Shown here: piece after piece, positions 25,154 through 34,009 of the stretch
How positions within the stretch are numbered: the stretch's first letter is position 1
Layout: every line of letters starts with the position of its first letter
Assembly (NCBI RefSeq): GCF_030519375.1
Contig: NZ_JAUMKB010000016.1
Coordinates: 1 to 64,000 of the forward strand
Length of the DNA stretch: 64,000 nucleotides
Source of the DNA: Mucilaginibacter tolerans
Lineage (GTDB): Bacteria > Bacteroidota > Bacteroidia > Sphingobacteriales > Sphingobacteriaceae
Direction: 5' to 3'
Program-made: the position numbers and the translations under genes
Notes under the pieces: generated by a model
The model's database searches: none
Told to the model about the DNA's origin: nothing
Seen by the model: the letters and a program-made list of their open reading frames with translations, nothing else

Positions 25154-26593
25154 ATGAAAAAAGCTTATTTATTACTTATTATATTTCTGTGTCTGTCTTT
25201 GTCAAAAGTATTTGCCGAAGTGGCTATCGATGGCAAGGAAGATACGGCGCAGGTTAATCTACTGAACCGGCAGGGGTTTGGTATACGGATGACTGATCAC
25301 GAACAAACATTAGCAAAAGGTCAGCAGGCACTTGAACTCGCGCAAAAACTTAATTATACTAATGGTATTGCTGAATCTTATAGAATATTAGGTATCGGAG
25401 AAGCTTATTCCCGTAATAGTGCCGTGGCCATAGCTGATTATTTAAATGCGCTCTCGTACTTTAAGCGCGCAAATAATTTGCTTGGCCAGGCAAAAGTTTA
25501 TAATAATATAGGCAACCTCTACCAGGAGTTGGACTATGATGAATCGCTGGTTTACCTGCAAAAAGGCCTTGCGATAGCTAAGCAATTAGCTAACGATAAA
25601 TTAATAGCTTCCGCCTATCTAAATATTGGAAACGTTTACCAACGGAAAAAGAATTTTAATGCGTCGCTTGATTATTATAACAAAAGTCGTGATCTGTTCG
25701 TGAAAATTAATGAGCCGGTAAATCCTATTATTATATTACAAAATATCGGCGTTATATACTATAAACTGAAACAGTACGATAAAGCTGAGAAACTTTTGCT
25801 TGAGGCAAATAAAGGGGCCAAAAATAAAGACCTGAATACCGTTATAGGCACTATAGATCTGACACTTTCGTCCCTGTACCTGGAGAGGGGGAGGTTAGAA
25901 GAAGCTAAGAAGTTTTTGGAAGAAGGTGTGGGTTACGCACAAGCTACAAAAGACGAGGAGCTGGAAGCGGAATTTACATATAATTCATACCAGCTTGCTT
26001 TTCATCAGAAAAACTACCCGCAGGCAATGTCTTATTTACATACTATATATGTAAGGGACAGTACTTTACAGGCTAATATGCTTTCATCGGATTTGAGCCT
26101 GATGAAAAAGCAGCATGATCAGCAGGAAAAGCAAAGGGAAAACGAACTGATTATTGAGCGGCAGAAAAATGACCGGGTTAAATTCTGGTGGGCCGTTTCA
26201 GCTTCTGGGTTGTTATTGATAGTGGTTGGTTTGTTAGTGGGTAATGTGAAACGCAAAGCAATGACTAACGCAAGACTTACTGAACTGAATAGCGAGGTCT
26301 CGCGGCAGAAAGATAATCTTGACCGCATCAACCATCACCTCGAAGAAATAATTGATGAACGCACCCGCGACCTGCAGATCAAAAACAAGAAACTTTCTGA
26401 ATACTCATCTTACTTGTCGCACCAGATACGCGGCCCGATTGCAACATTGAAAGGCTTGATGAACCTGGAGAAGGAGGGGCTTGTTGACCAGGAAGAATGT
26501 ATCAATATGATGAACAAGTGCGTGTCGGACATCGATGAAAAAATCATCGATATGACCGATATTCTGCACGATCCTAAGAGAACCAGTTTTTAA
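25154..26593 (+). CDS. TPR sensor-like protein with DHp helix but no kinase ATPase domain
   Basis: The protein has 479 residues: signal peptide (ending VFAE), about six tetratricopeptide-type repeats (residues 50-320), a transmembrane helix near 345-365, a coiled coil, then a histidine-kinase dimerisation segment with phosphoacceptor-like His423 in SYLSHQIRGPIATLKGL. The chain ends about 55 residues later (DILHDPKRTSF), so no N, G1 or G2 boxes exist. It has the same layout as the complete kinase at 40181 minus its last 160 residues. It may dimerise with or be phosphorylated by another kinase. A gene-end hairpin starts at its stop codon, and no ATPase remnant follows. Confidence 0.82.
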   Translation: MKKAYLLLIIFLCLSLSKVFAEVAIDGKEDTAQVNLLNRQGFGIRMTDHEQTLAKGQQALELAQKLNYTNGIAESYRILGIGEAYSRNSAVAIADYLNALSYFKRANNLLGQAKVYNNIGNLYQELDYDESLVYLQKGLAIAKQLANDKLIASAYLNIGNVYQRKKNFNASLDYYNKSRDLFVKINEPVNPIIILQNIGVIYYKLKQYDKAEKLLLEANKGAKNKDLNTVIGTIDLTLSSLYLERGRLEEAKKFLEEGVGYAQATKDEELEAEFTYNSYQLAFHQKNYPQAMSYLHTIYVRDSTLQANMLSSDLSLMKKQHDQQEKQRENELIIERQKNDRVKFWWAVSASGLLLIVVGLLVGNVKRKAMTNARLTELNSEVSRQKDNLDRINHHLEEIIDERTRDLQIKNKKLSEYSSYLSHQIRGPIATLKGLMNLEKEGLVDQEECINMMNKCVSDIDEKIIDMTDILHDPKRTSF

Positions 26594-26673
26594 GTCGAAA
26601 GTCTGAAGTCGCAAGTCAACACTTAAAACTCAAGACTTAGAACTCAGGACTTAGAACTCAGGACTTAAGACTA
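26591..26673. repeat. Post-stop word-repeat hairpin between convergent genes
   Basis: The left arm starts at the TAA stop of the TPR protein and reads as repeats of AAGTC. The right arm contains the direct repeat ACTTAGAACTCAGG twice. The arms pair imperfectly over about 25 bases. The element fills the spacer to the stop codon of the convergent gene at 26679. Confidence 0.6.
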
Positions 26674-26678
26674 CCAAA

Positions 26679-26966
26679 TCATGGCCAGTTGGTATGTATC
26701 TGTGCTTCAAATAATCCAAGGTAAACGCAGTACCAGGATATCATATGCAGAATAAGCAGATTGCGGTGGTGCTTACCATAGCCCTCTGTTTCGAAAGCGA
26801 GTGTTTCTTCGCCAGCTGTAACAAAGTACGTTACTTCGCCCTGCTTAGGTCTAAACTTTGATTTTAGAAGATCGAATACTTTGATCTTTAATTTGGTTTC
26901 AGGGTCGTGGATGGTTTCCTTTGTGGGGACACCATTTTTTGGAATTGAAATCAGATAATTGAGCAT
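26679..26966 (-). CDS. Small conserved-looking protein of unknown function
   Basis: The protein has 95 residues from ATG 26966 (a GTG one codon upstream is less likely). No signal peptide. The middle is charged (ETKLKIKVFDLLKSKFRPKQGEVTYFV) and the C-terminal third is aromatic (NLLILHMISWYCVYLGLFEAQIHTNW). I do not recognise the family. Codon use resembles its neighbours. It is convergent with the TPR protein and lies downstream of an XRE regulator on the same strand, 227 bases away. Confidence 0.55.
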   Translation of the reverse strand: MLNYLISIPKNGVPTKETIHDPETKLKIKVFDLLKSKFRPKQGEVTYFVTAGEETLAFETEGYGKHHRNLLILHMISWYCVYLGLFEAQIHTNWP

Positions 26967-27119
26967 CACAAATTCGATTAATATCTGTGAACTCTACAAT
27001 TGTTACTCCAAAAAATACGTTTTGTATAGATTATTCGATAAAATCCGCCTTAATTTATTTATGAGAAATCTTTATTTTTTATAATTAATATTATTTCTCA
27101 GTGTTTAATAAATACAAAT

Positions 27120-27163
27120 AAGCTCTAATCAATTATTGTATAATAAATGATTAAAATGAGCTT
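27120..27163. terminator. Long AT-rich hairpin after the XRE regulator gene
   Basis: AAGCTC / GAGCTT and TAATCA / TGATTA stems are nested around an AT loop. It lies 31 bases beyond the XRE gene stop on the minus strand and may end that transcript. A second weak inverted repeat, GAGAAAT / ATTTCTC, spans 27063-27099. Confidence 0.4.
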
Positions 27164-27193
27164 AAAATGTAGTATTTAGCACACAACTAACAA

Positions 27194-27562
27194 TTAACTG
27201 GCAATTGAACCTTTGTTGCGAAGCTCTTCATACAACTCAATTACCTTACGTTGCAATGTAGCAATTTCGTTTTCGCGATCACTTAATTTCTTTTGAATAA
27301 GGTTTAAGTGTGAAGGCGCTACTTCGGCTTGTTCATTATCAACAGTTAATAACTGAACAACGCTAACTTCATAGATGTTTGCGATTTGTTCGAGGCGTGA
27401 TAAGTTAACATCGGTTACACCAGTTTCAATTTTTGAAAAGGCAGGAATTGAAATACCTAAACGGTTAGCTATATCCTCCTGGCTCCAGCCATGCTGATGG
27501 CGCAAAATTCTGATGCTTTTGCCGATCGATTTGTTTGCGGTTCTTTTGTTTGGATCGCTCAT
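27194..27562 (-). CDS. XRE-family helix-turn-helix regulator
   Basis: The protein has 122 residues. The HTH domain occupies about residues 13-70 (IGKSIRILRHQHGWSQEDIANRLGISIPAFSKIETGVTDVNLSRLEQIANIYEVS), followed by a C-terminal coiled coil (KLSDRENEIATLQRKVIELYEELRNK) for dimerisation. This form is common in Bacteroidota. Targets are unknown; its own 252-base upstream region is the obvious candidate and has no clear consensus promoter. That region has two TTAGTTAATAA copies (27775-27785, 27802-27812) near the pcrA stop. Confidence 0.88.
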   Translation of the reverse strand: MSDPNKRTANKSIGKSIRILRHQHGWSQEDIANRLGISIPAFSKIETGVTDVNLSRLEQIANIYEVSVVQLLTVDNEQAEVAPSHLNLIQKKLSDRENEIATLQRKVIELYEELRNKGSIAS

Positions 27563-27813
27563 AATTCAATAAGTTAAAATTGTTTAAGGGTGAAAAATAT
27601 TGTCCAAACTGCGTGCCACAGTCAATTTGCGCTTAATTAAGGGTTATTACATTATAAGCAATTTTGTTTCGGGTAGTATTGGGGAAATATTTCTACGAAG
27701 CGGAAATATTTGTCATGGAATTTTAACCAATTCTCAATGATTTAATGTATTTGGAAATACGAATCCTATTAAACTTAGTTAATAAACAAGACAATAAACA
27801 ATTAGTTAATAAT

Positions 27814-30093
27814 TTATAATATACGAAGTTTTGCAAATTTAAGCAAGAGTTGCTTCTGACCAATTTCTTTAAAGAAGATAGTGGCTTTTATATCGGGTTT
27901 ATTACCTTCCAGGTTAATAACTTTTCCAAAGCCAAATCTCTCATGTTCAACTTCCATACCCACCTGCAAGTTGCTGGTATCTGAGGGAGCAAAACCTGGT
28001 GATGGTACGTGGGCCTTGGCAAGGATGGATGTTGTTTTAACGGGTGCTGCCGCAGGTTTAGGTTTTGAAAATACATCACCGCTACGTTTGTTCCACGAGT
28101 TGCGTTCATCGTCAAAAAAAGGATTATTGGCCGATGGGGCAGGTTTCGCAGTGAAATCAAGTTCAAGGAACCGTGCGTCGATCTCATCAAGGAAACGGCT
28201 TGGCTCACAACTGATCAGAGTGCCGAATTTAAAACGTGAGGTAGCATAACTGATGTGGAGCTTGCGCTCAGCACGGGTAACGGCCACATAAAACAAACGG
28301 CGTTCTTCTTCTAAATCGCTGCGCGAGTTTAGTGACATTTGCGAAGGGAAAAGATTCTCTTCTAACCCCACCACAAATACCTGAGGAAATTCAAGCCCTT
28401 TGGCTGAGTGTATGGTCATTAAGGATACTGTATCGGCATCTTTATCCTCGTTTTTATCATCGCTGGTTAAAAGGGCCACATCCTGCATAAACACATCCAG
28501 CCCTTTTTCTTCAATATCCTCGCGTTCCGAGAATTCTTTAATACCGTTCAACAACTCTTGTATATTCTCATAACGGTTCAATCCTTCGACAGATTTATCC
28601 TCATACAAGTCTTTTAATATGCCTGAGTGCTGTGCAATGTGTAGGGCAGCGTCATAAGCCGACTGCGTACGGGTGATTACCTGGAAGCTCTGGATCATAG
28701 TCGCAAATGTCCCAACGGCTGCGGAGCTACGCCCATCCAAGTATTTTGAAGGGTTGATCACCGCTTCCCACACGGTCACCATGTTTTGGTCAGCTGCAAG
28801 AATTATCTTGTCGACAGTTGTGTCACCTATTCCACGGCGAGGGTAGTTGATTACGCGTTTCAACGCTTCTTCATCAGCGGGATTTATAGTCAGCCTGAAA
28901 TAAGCGATCAGGTCCTTTATTTCCTTGCGTTGATAGAAAGATTGACCACCATATATTTTATAAGGAATGTTCAACTTGCGAAGCGCCTCTTCCATAGAGC
29001 GCGACTGCGCATTGGTACGGTACAGAATGGCAAAATCGTGCCATTTCATGCCCCTGGTCGAGCGCTCCTGCATAATAGCCTCTGCAACTATCTTGCCTTC
29101 TTCATTGTCGCTGAAGGCGCGCATTACCTTTATTTTATCGCCTTCTTCCTTTTCGGAAAAAACGTTCTTTTTCAGCTGCTCTTTATTGTTGGCGATAATG
29201 CTATTGGCAACGTTTACTATATTTTGGGTAGAGCGGTAGTTTTGCTCCAATTTAAATACTTTCAGATCAGGGTAGTCCTTTTCAAAGTTCAGGATGTTCT
29301 GAATATTGGCCCCGCGGAAGGCATAGATACTTTGGGCATCATCACCCACTACGCAGATGTTCTCATTTACTGCAGCGAGCTTCTTCACGATCAGGTACTG
29401 CGAAAAGTTGGTATCCTGGTACTCATCCACCATCAGGTATTTAAACTTGTGCTGGTATTTATTCAATACTTCAGGATAGCGTTTCAGAAGTTCGTTGGTT
29501 TTAAACAACAAATCATCGAAGTCCATCGCACCGGCACGGAAACAACGGTTGGCATACGTTTCATATATTTTACCCAACTGCCCCCGGCCCGATGAAAAAT
29601 CATCAGCCTGTATTTGTTCATTCTGCTGGTATTCCTGCCACGAGATCAGGTTATTCTTAGCACCTGAAATACGGTTGTAAACGAAGTTGGCATTATAGAG
29701 CTTGTCATCCAGTTGCATTTCTTTCAAAATGGCGCGGATAACACTTTTGCTGTCGTCAGTGTCGTAAATAGTGAAATTGTTCGGATAGCCAATTTTATCG
29801 GCCTCTACGCGCAAAATTTTGGCGAAAACAGAGTGGAAGGTACCCATCCAGATGTTTTTGGCTTCATCGCCTACCACGTGCATAATACGCTCGCGCATCT
29901 CGCGGGCTGCCTTATTGGTAAAGGTAAGCACCAGTATATTAAAAGCATCAACTCCGCTGGCAACCAGGTGTGCAACACGCATGGTGATCACCCTTGTTTT
30001 GCCCGAACCTGCACCAGCAATGATCATTACCGGACCGTTCATCTGCAATACTGCATCGCGCTGGGCCGGGTTTAATCCCTTTAAATAATCCAA
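27814..30093 (-). CDS. pcrA: ATP-dependent DNA helicase UvrD/PcrA
   Basis: This 759-residue superfamily 1A helicase works in nucleotide excision repair, replication restart and removal of RecA or RNA polymerase. Visible motifs are LNPAQRDAV (Q motif), Walker A AGAGSGKT near 27-34, the DEYQDTN motif near 222, GDDAQSIYAFRGA, QNYRST, and the motif V/VI region TIHSAKGLEFPQVFV and YVAVTRAERKLHI. The C-terminal Tudor-like tail VGMEVEHERFGFGKVINLEG is the RNA-polymerase-binding type. The start appears to be TTG at 30093 with GAGGAC upstream. A long open frame on the opposite strand (28786-29595) is only its shadow. Confidence 0.93.
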   Translation of the reverse strand: MDYLKGLNPAQRDAVLQMNGPVMIIAGAGSGKTRVITMRVAHLVASGVDAFNILVLTFTNKAAREMRERIMHVVGDEAKNIWMGTFHSVFAKILRVEADKIGYPNNFTIYDTDDSKSVIRAILKEMQLDDKLYNANFVYNRISGAKNNLISWQEYQQNEQIQADDFSSGRGQLGKIYETYANRCFRAGAMDFDDLLFKTNELLKRYPEVLNKYQHKFKYLMVDEYQDTNFSQYLIVKKLAAVNENICVVGDDAQSIYAFRGANIQNILNFEKDYPDLKVFKLEQNYRSTQNIVNVANSIIANNKEQLKKNVFSEKEEGDKIKVMRAFSDNEEGKIVAEAIMQERSTRGMKWHDFAILYRTNAQSRSMEEALRKLNIPYKIYGGQSFYQRKEIKDLIAYFRLTINPADEEALKRVINYPRRGIGDTTVDKIILAADQNMVTVWEAVINPSKYLDGRSSAAVGTFATMIQSFQVITRTQSAYDAALHIAQHSGILKDLYEDKSVEGLNRYENIQELLNGIKEFSEREDIEEKGLDVFMQDVALLTSDDKNEDKDADTVSLMTIHSAKGLEFPQVFVVGLEENLFPSQMSLNSRSDLEEERRLFYVAVTRAERKLHISYATSRFKFGTLISCEPSRFLDEIDARFLELDFTAKPAPSANNPFFDDERNSWNKRSGDVFSKPKPAAAPVKTTSILAKAHVPSPGFAPSDTSNLQVGMEVEHERFGFGKVINLEGNKPDIKATIFFKEIGQKQLLLKFAKLRIL

Positions 30094-30160
30094 AATCTTG
30101 TCCTCTTTTCTGAATTGGCGAAGTTATGATTTTGGGGCGAAAGGAGGAAAGGGAGACTCC

Positions 30161-30196
30161 ATGATTTCGAATTTCGAATGTTCGATTTCGGATTTT
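30161..30196. repeat. Isolated ATTTCGAA word repeats
   Basis: Three to four overlapping copies of ATTTCGAA / GTTCGATTTCGG-like words lie upstream of pcrA. They use the same word as the hairpins at 3459-3531 and 38680-38725, but no matching second arm is visible here. It may be half of such an element. Confidence 0.4.
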
Positions 30197-30261
30197 TTTT
30201 AAACACGACGGCCTTTTAGTCCACACTTATGTCTCCGTTGTAACCTTTTTTTAGGGCGAGT

Positions 30262-30287
30262 CAATAGTTAACACCCGCAATAGTTAA
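30262..30287. promoter_or_regulatory. Direct repeat CAATAGTTAA x2
   Basis: Two identical 10-mers at 30262-30271 and 30278-30287, 16 bases apart, lie upstream of the small membrane protein gene. The spacing could suit an operator, but this is only a pattern. Confidence 0.3.
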
Positions 30288-30295
30288 AAAAATTA

Positions 30296-30334
30296 CCTGC
30301 ACTGCCAGGAGTTACAAACTCCGGACAGTGCAGG
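30296..30334 (+). other. Strong hairpin in the leader of the 30358 gene
   Basis: CCTGCACTG pairs perfectly with CAGTGCAGG, and an inner GGAGTT/AACTCC stem closes the loop. It ends 23 bases before ATG 30358 and is followed by an AT-rich, T-containing stretch. A terminator makes little sense between divergent genes, so it may be a leader element. Confidence 0.5.
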
Positions 30335-30357
30335 CATTATAATTTTATTATTTTAGG

Positions 30358-30888
30358 ATGATGATAAAACTAAACCTCCAGGAAAAATTTGTTATAGGAA
30401 CATTTCTAATTGCTGTGTTCGTACTGACGATCGGTATTTTAACAACTGAAAAGGCTACTGTAAATAACACTAGAGTAATAACTGGTCATTTGGCAAGAAT
30501 CTATAGAAGCAAACCAGCAAGAGGTAGCCTGAATTACGATCTTTATATTAAAGAAAATAATGAGCATTATAAGATTTCGGCTGATTGCGCAGACTGTTTC
30601 AATTATGAAGACTTTACCGGCAACGTGAAAGAAAATCATTTGGTCCAAATGAGAATAATGAATAAAAATAGTCTGATAACTAATTCCGATCTCCGCTTAG
30701 TAGTTGCATTATCTTGTAATGGCCACGAATATTTGAATACCAATTGTGTAAATGAAAATATTGACAACAATAGATGGTTAGTACCTATATCCTGGATAAT
30801 CGCTATAACCGCTGGTATCGTATTTTGGGATGTTAAAAGAAGAAAATATAAAAAAAATTTTGCGAGGAAAAAACTTCAGAGAGGATAA
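30358..30888 (+). CDS. Two-pass membrane protein with extracytoplasmic domain, unknown function
   Basis: The protein has 176 residues. A first hydrophobic helix (about 10-28) and a second near 142-158 flank a domain with four cysteines (ADCADCF, ALSCNGHEY, TNCVNE) that would lie in the periplasm, ending in a basic cytoplasmic tail (KRRKYKKNFARKK). I do not recognise a family. The start could be Met1 or Met2 (MMIKLN), with AGGATG just before. A strong hairpin precedes it. Convergent with the small membrane protein at 30898, only nine bases away. Confidence 0.6.
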   Translation: MMIKLNLQEKFVIGTFLIAVFVLTIGILTTEKATVNNTRVITGHLARIYRSKPARGSLNYDLYIKENNEHYKISADCADCFNYEDFTGNVKENHLVQMRIMNKNSLITNSDLRLVVALSCNGHEYLNTNCVNENIDNNRWLVPISWIIAITAGIVFWDVKRRKYKKNFARKKLQRG

Positions 30889-30897
30889 CGCAAAGCC

Positions 30898-31290
30898 TCA
30901 ATCAGTAATCTTTTTTAACCAGATACTATACAATATCCATCCGAAAGGAATTAGCCAGATAAGGTCATTCAACACATTGACGTAGAGAAATCTCATAGTT
31001 AGTTCGCCTTTAATAATATAGTAAGCTGAACCAATTGGCCCTAATATCTTTCCCACAAAACCAACAAATATCAAAGGCCAGTACCGTACAGGATCAGCCG
31101 ATGCAAAATAGTAAGCTAACCCATAAGTGCCCACCAGCATTCCGATACATCGCACTAAGATAAGGGTGAAATTAGTAGATGAATAATCAAATAGAATGAC
31201 TTGCGGATAAATCGAAATAACCATTCCCCAAACTGCATTATAAATAGCAGCCAGCAGCATGATCAGTTTAGCCCATTGGAGTTTTGACAT
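30898..31290 (-). CDS. Four-helix membrane protein of unknown function
   Basis: The protein has 130 residues with four transmembrane segments (WAKLIMLLAAIYNAVWGMVI, LVRCIGMLVGTYGLAYYF, YWPLIFVGFVGKILGPIGSAYYI, LNDLIWLIPFGWILYSIW). Similar small proteins are widespread in Bacteroidota without assigned function; they vaguely resemble DUF4345-type or DoxX-like folds. The ATG at 31290 is clear. A terminator separates it from the ABC-2 permease gene upstream, so it is probably transcribed separately. Confidence 0.62.
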   Translation of the reverse strand: MSKLQWAKLIMLLAAIYNAVWGMVISIYPQVILFDYSSTNFTLILVRCIGMLVGTYGLAYYFASADPVRYWPLIFVGFVGKILGPIGSAYYIIKGELTMRFLYVNVLNDLIWLIPFGWILYSIWLKKITD

Positions 31291-31340
31291 TACCTAAGGT
31301 CGAAAGGTGAAATGATAAAGGTAAAACGTTTTCTTATACA

Positions 31341-31370
31341 ATAAAAAAGACCAGGTTTCTCAACCCGGTC
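31341..31370 (-). terminator. Rho-independent terminator of the ABC exporter operon
   Basis: On the minus strand, GACCGGGTT / AACCTGGTC with a four-base loop is followed by TTTTTTATTG. It lies 47 bases after the permease stop. Confidence 0.8.
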
Positions 31371-31416
31371 GTTAAATGTGTAATAGAACTATTTATTCTG
31401 CTTTATTCTGCAATTG

Positions 31417-32997
31417 CTACAAATGCCTCGCCTGGTAATTTCTCACAAAAAAGCTTAACGCTCCCAAAGATAAAATCAATAAACCTATAACAGCTATATA
31501 AGCGGTGTGATCCGGGTGTGGTGTAACCCCTAAATAATCTATAAACGGTATTTTTTGTGTAACGCCATAAGTGAGCATAAAGAATACAATCTCGAACAAT
31601 TTTTTGCCGCCGCTAACAATACCCAGGCATACTGCTAATATCACAATGAATATTGCGCCCCAAAGGATATTAAAAACAGCATAAAAGTTAAGCCCAATCA
31701 AATAACGCCCCATCACAGGTAGCGCCAGTACAACAACAAGCAAGACGCCAGCCAGTATTTGTGCCGGTAGCATCCTAAGTAAAGGTTTATAGGATGAGTA
31801 GGTAAAATAATGGAGCCTGTTCGTGCGCTCTTTAGTCACTAACTCCGACAAACGAGTAACCTGTAAGAACCAAATTACAGGTAATAAATAAGTGTGGGCA
31901 ATGTCAAGCGGAGTAAACAGCATGGCTATCCATACCCCACCAGTTACCAGCCAGAACCATTTAGCACCTTTTCTGATTAATAGCAATAATTCCGTTTTGA
32001 TAAAAGGGAAAATACCGTAGTCGGTAACTACGGGCGGAAGAGTGCCAGTAGTTATCGAAGAAGGGTTAGTGTCAGTTGATCCGGCCTGGTAATCCGGGGC
32101 TAATGCTTTCTTTTTCTTGCTTACAGTTTGATTAAAATCAAACCGGTGAAAGAAAAACGAGGATAGATAAACCAGAGACAGCGAAAAAGCCATCCAAATA
32201 AGGCGGCTTATTATAAAAATAGCGTTCCAGTTGACGCCATTCCATTCAAATGTTCTGAACGATTTATGTTTGGCGAATATAAAGCCAAATGAAACCTCTT
32301 TAATATTTTCATGAAACTCGGTATTGATCTGGCTTTTGATACTGCCGGTAACCAGGCTTAAACCAAAAGGATCAAATACTGCGGTCGGTATACCGGGTTT
32401 TGGACTGTTAATGCCGGCCATCACGGCTCCGCAAATAAAAAAATAAATGATGAACTGTAATATGCTCCGTTTGCCTAAAAAAACCTCGGCAACAACTGCC
32501 AGCCCCGATACCACGAATAAGGCAGGCATTGCAAACATTACATAAGGAGTTATAAAATCAGCAAAAATAAAAGGATAAACGCCGCTGCCACGTACCCAAA
32601 ACATCGCCATGCTAACAGCAAAAGTGATACCCGCAATGGTAAGCAATACCAAAAAGTTACTGAATAGCTTGATTATGAGGTATCCAAAATTGGTAATGGG
32701 TGTGGTAGCTATAATTAGGCCAACTTCAGTCTCTATGTCCTTTTTAATCCCATTGTTCACCAAAAGAAAACCATATAATGATAACATTACCGCCGTCATG
32801 GTTGCGGAAACATAACCCACCCAGGCCGAGTTAAAAGCCCCACGGTAGCCGGTAACATTTAATGTGGTATACGCCGCGTTTGTAGGCGGCACAAACGAAT
32901 AGGCGGCATAAACAGTAATCGCCAGTGTGATCAGGAAAGAATAACTACGCGTGCGTTGCAGATAATCCGCTTTTATCAGGGTAAAGCTATGTTTCAT
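31417..32997 (-). CDS. ABC-2 type transporter permease
   Basis: The protein has 526 residues with about twelve hydrophobic segments in two halves, linked by a polar stretch around 285-330 (SKKKKALAPDYQAG). The first half resembles ABC-2/NosY-type permeases: cytoplasmic start FTLIKADYLQRTRSYSFLI and the conserved VNNGIKKDIETEVGLIIATTPI. The substrate is unknown. It is encoded five bases after the ATPase gene and is almost certainly translated from the same mRNA. Together they form an exporter of the Nos/Ccm-like type. Confidence 0.82.
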   Translation of the reverse strand: MKHSFTLIKADYLQRTRSYSFLITLAITVYAAYSFVPPTNAAYTTLNVTGYRGAFNSAWVGYVSATMTAVMLSLYGFLLVNNGIKKDIETEVGLIIATTPITNFGYLIIKLFSNFLVLLTIAGITFAVSMAMFWVRGSGVYPFIFADFITPYVMFAMPALFVVSGLAVVAEVFLGKRSILQFIIYFFICGAVMAGINSPKPGIPTAVFDPFGLSLVTGSIKSQINTEFHENIKEVSFGFIFAKHKSFRTFEWNGVNWNAIFIISRLIWMAFSLSLVYLSSFFFHRFDFNQTVSKKKKALAPDYQAGSTDTNPSSITTGTLPPVVTDYGIFPFIKTELLLLIRKGAKWFWLVTGGVWIAMLFTPLDIAHTYLLPVIWFLQVTRLSELVTKERTNRLHYFTYSSYKPLLRMLPAQILAGVLLVVVLALPVMGRYLIGLNFYAVFNILWGAIFIVILAVCLGIVSGGKKLFEIVFFMLTYGVTQKIPFIDYLGVTPHPDHTAYIAVIGLLILSLGALSFFVRNYQARHL

Positions 32998-33002
32998 AAG
33001 AC

Positions 33003-33872
33003 TTAGCTATTTTGGGTCAGAAATAAATAAGCGTCTTCTAAAGTGGCGGGAACGATTACCGAACCCGGTTCTGACCCGCTGCCTCTTGTGATATAACGCA
33101 CATTCACTTTGTCTTTTTGCCTGATAGTGTTAACAACCAGATATTTAATTTTGAACGTGGTTAGTTCGCTATTATCAATAAGGGTTTCAAATACCCTTCC
33201 TTCTACTTGTTTAATAATATCGGGTTGTATAGCTTTCTCCAATAGGCGACCGCTTTTCATAATAGCTACCTCATCCGAAATAGTTTCAATATCCGATACG
33301 ATGTGTGACGAAAGAATAATGATACAATCATCTGCAAGGTCCGATATCAACTGACGGAACCGCATCCTTTCTTCGGGGTCAAGGCCAACTGTAGGTTCAT
33401 CAAAGATCAATACCTTAGGGTCGTTAAGCAGTGCCTGTGCAATGCCGATACGCTGTTTCATTCCGCCGGAGTAAGTGCCTATTGGCCTTTTGGCATCAGC
33501 CGTCAGGTTAACGCCTTCCAAAAGCATATCTATCCGTTTGCGCAGGTCTTTCCCGCCAACACCTTTCATTGCCGCAATATATTCAAGGAATTCATAAGCA
33601 TTCAGGTTAGGATATACACCAAAATCCTGAGGCAGGTAACCTAATACCTTACGGATACGGTCAGGGTTATTCACTATATCTTCGCCGTCCAAAAACAAAG
33701 TGCCCTGGGTGGGTTTACTTATAGTGGCTATAATTTTCATCAGGGTTGATTTACCTGCTCCATTTGGCCCTAGTAAGCCTAAAACGCCTTTATTGATCGT
33801 AATGGAATAATCTGACAGCCCGGTTTTGTTCTTATTGTATTGCTTGGTAAGGTTGGTTATAACTAATGACAT
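33003..33872 (-). CDS. ABC transporter ATP-binding protein
   Basis: The protein has 289 residues. Walker A is GPNGAGKS near 36-43, the Q-loop region is YLPQDFGVYP, the signature is YSGGMKQR, and Walker B with D-loop is VLIFDEPTVGLDPEE; the switch histidine is in SSHIVSD. The C-terminal 80 residues form the regulatory extension of ABC-2 exporters. It energises the permease at 31417-32997. The M1 peptidase terminator lies upstream, so the operon begins in the 33873-33947 spacer. Confidence 0.9.
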   Translation of the reverse strand: MSLVITNLTKQYNKNKTGLSDYSITINKGVLGLLGPNGAGKSTLMKIIATISKPTQGTLFLDGEDIVNNPDRIRKVLGYLPQDFGVYPNLNAYEFLEYIAAMKGVGGKDLRKRIDMLLEGVNLTADAKRPIGTYSGGMKQRIGIAQALLNDPKVLIFDEPTVGLDPEERMRFRQLISDLADDCIIILSSHIVSDIETISDEVAIMKSGRLLEKAIQPDIIKQVEGRVFETLIDNSELTTFKIKYLVVNTIRQKDKVNVRYITRGSGSEPGSVIVPATLEDAYLFLTQNS

Positions 33873-33940
33873 TGATTTATTTTTCGTTCTATGACGACAC
33901 CGTCCTGATTAAGTTACAAGTGTAATATCATTTAATGGGA

Positions 33941-33972
33941 TAAAAAAAGCGATGGATTTCAAATCCATCGCT
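33941..33972 (-). terminator. Rho-independent terminator of the M1 peptidase gene
   Basis: AGCGATGGAT / ATCCATCGCT, perfect ten-base stem with a five-base loop, followed on the minus strand by seven T. Confidence 0.88.
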
Positions 33973-34009
33973 ATCTAAGAAATTCGCACTAAAGACTAAT
34001 GACCAATGG

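Noticed and set aside
28786..29595. Long plus-strand open frame of 269 codons inside the helicase gene
   Set aside because: It lies wholly antisense to conserved helicase motifs and its translation shows no signal or domain; it is a shadow of pcrA.
30239..30264. TGTAAC upstream of the 30358 gene as another ECF-sigma promoter
   Set aside because: The base pattern 16 bases further is TCAA, not CGTC; it does not match the GIN-gene promoters.
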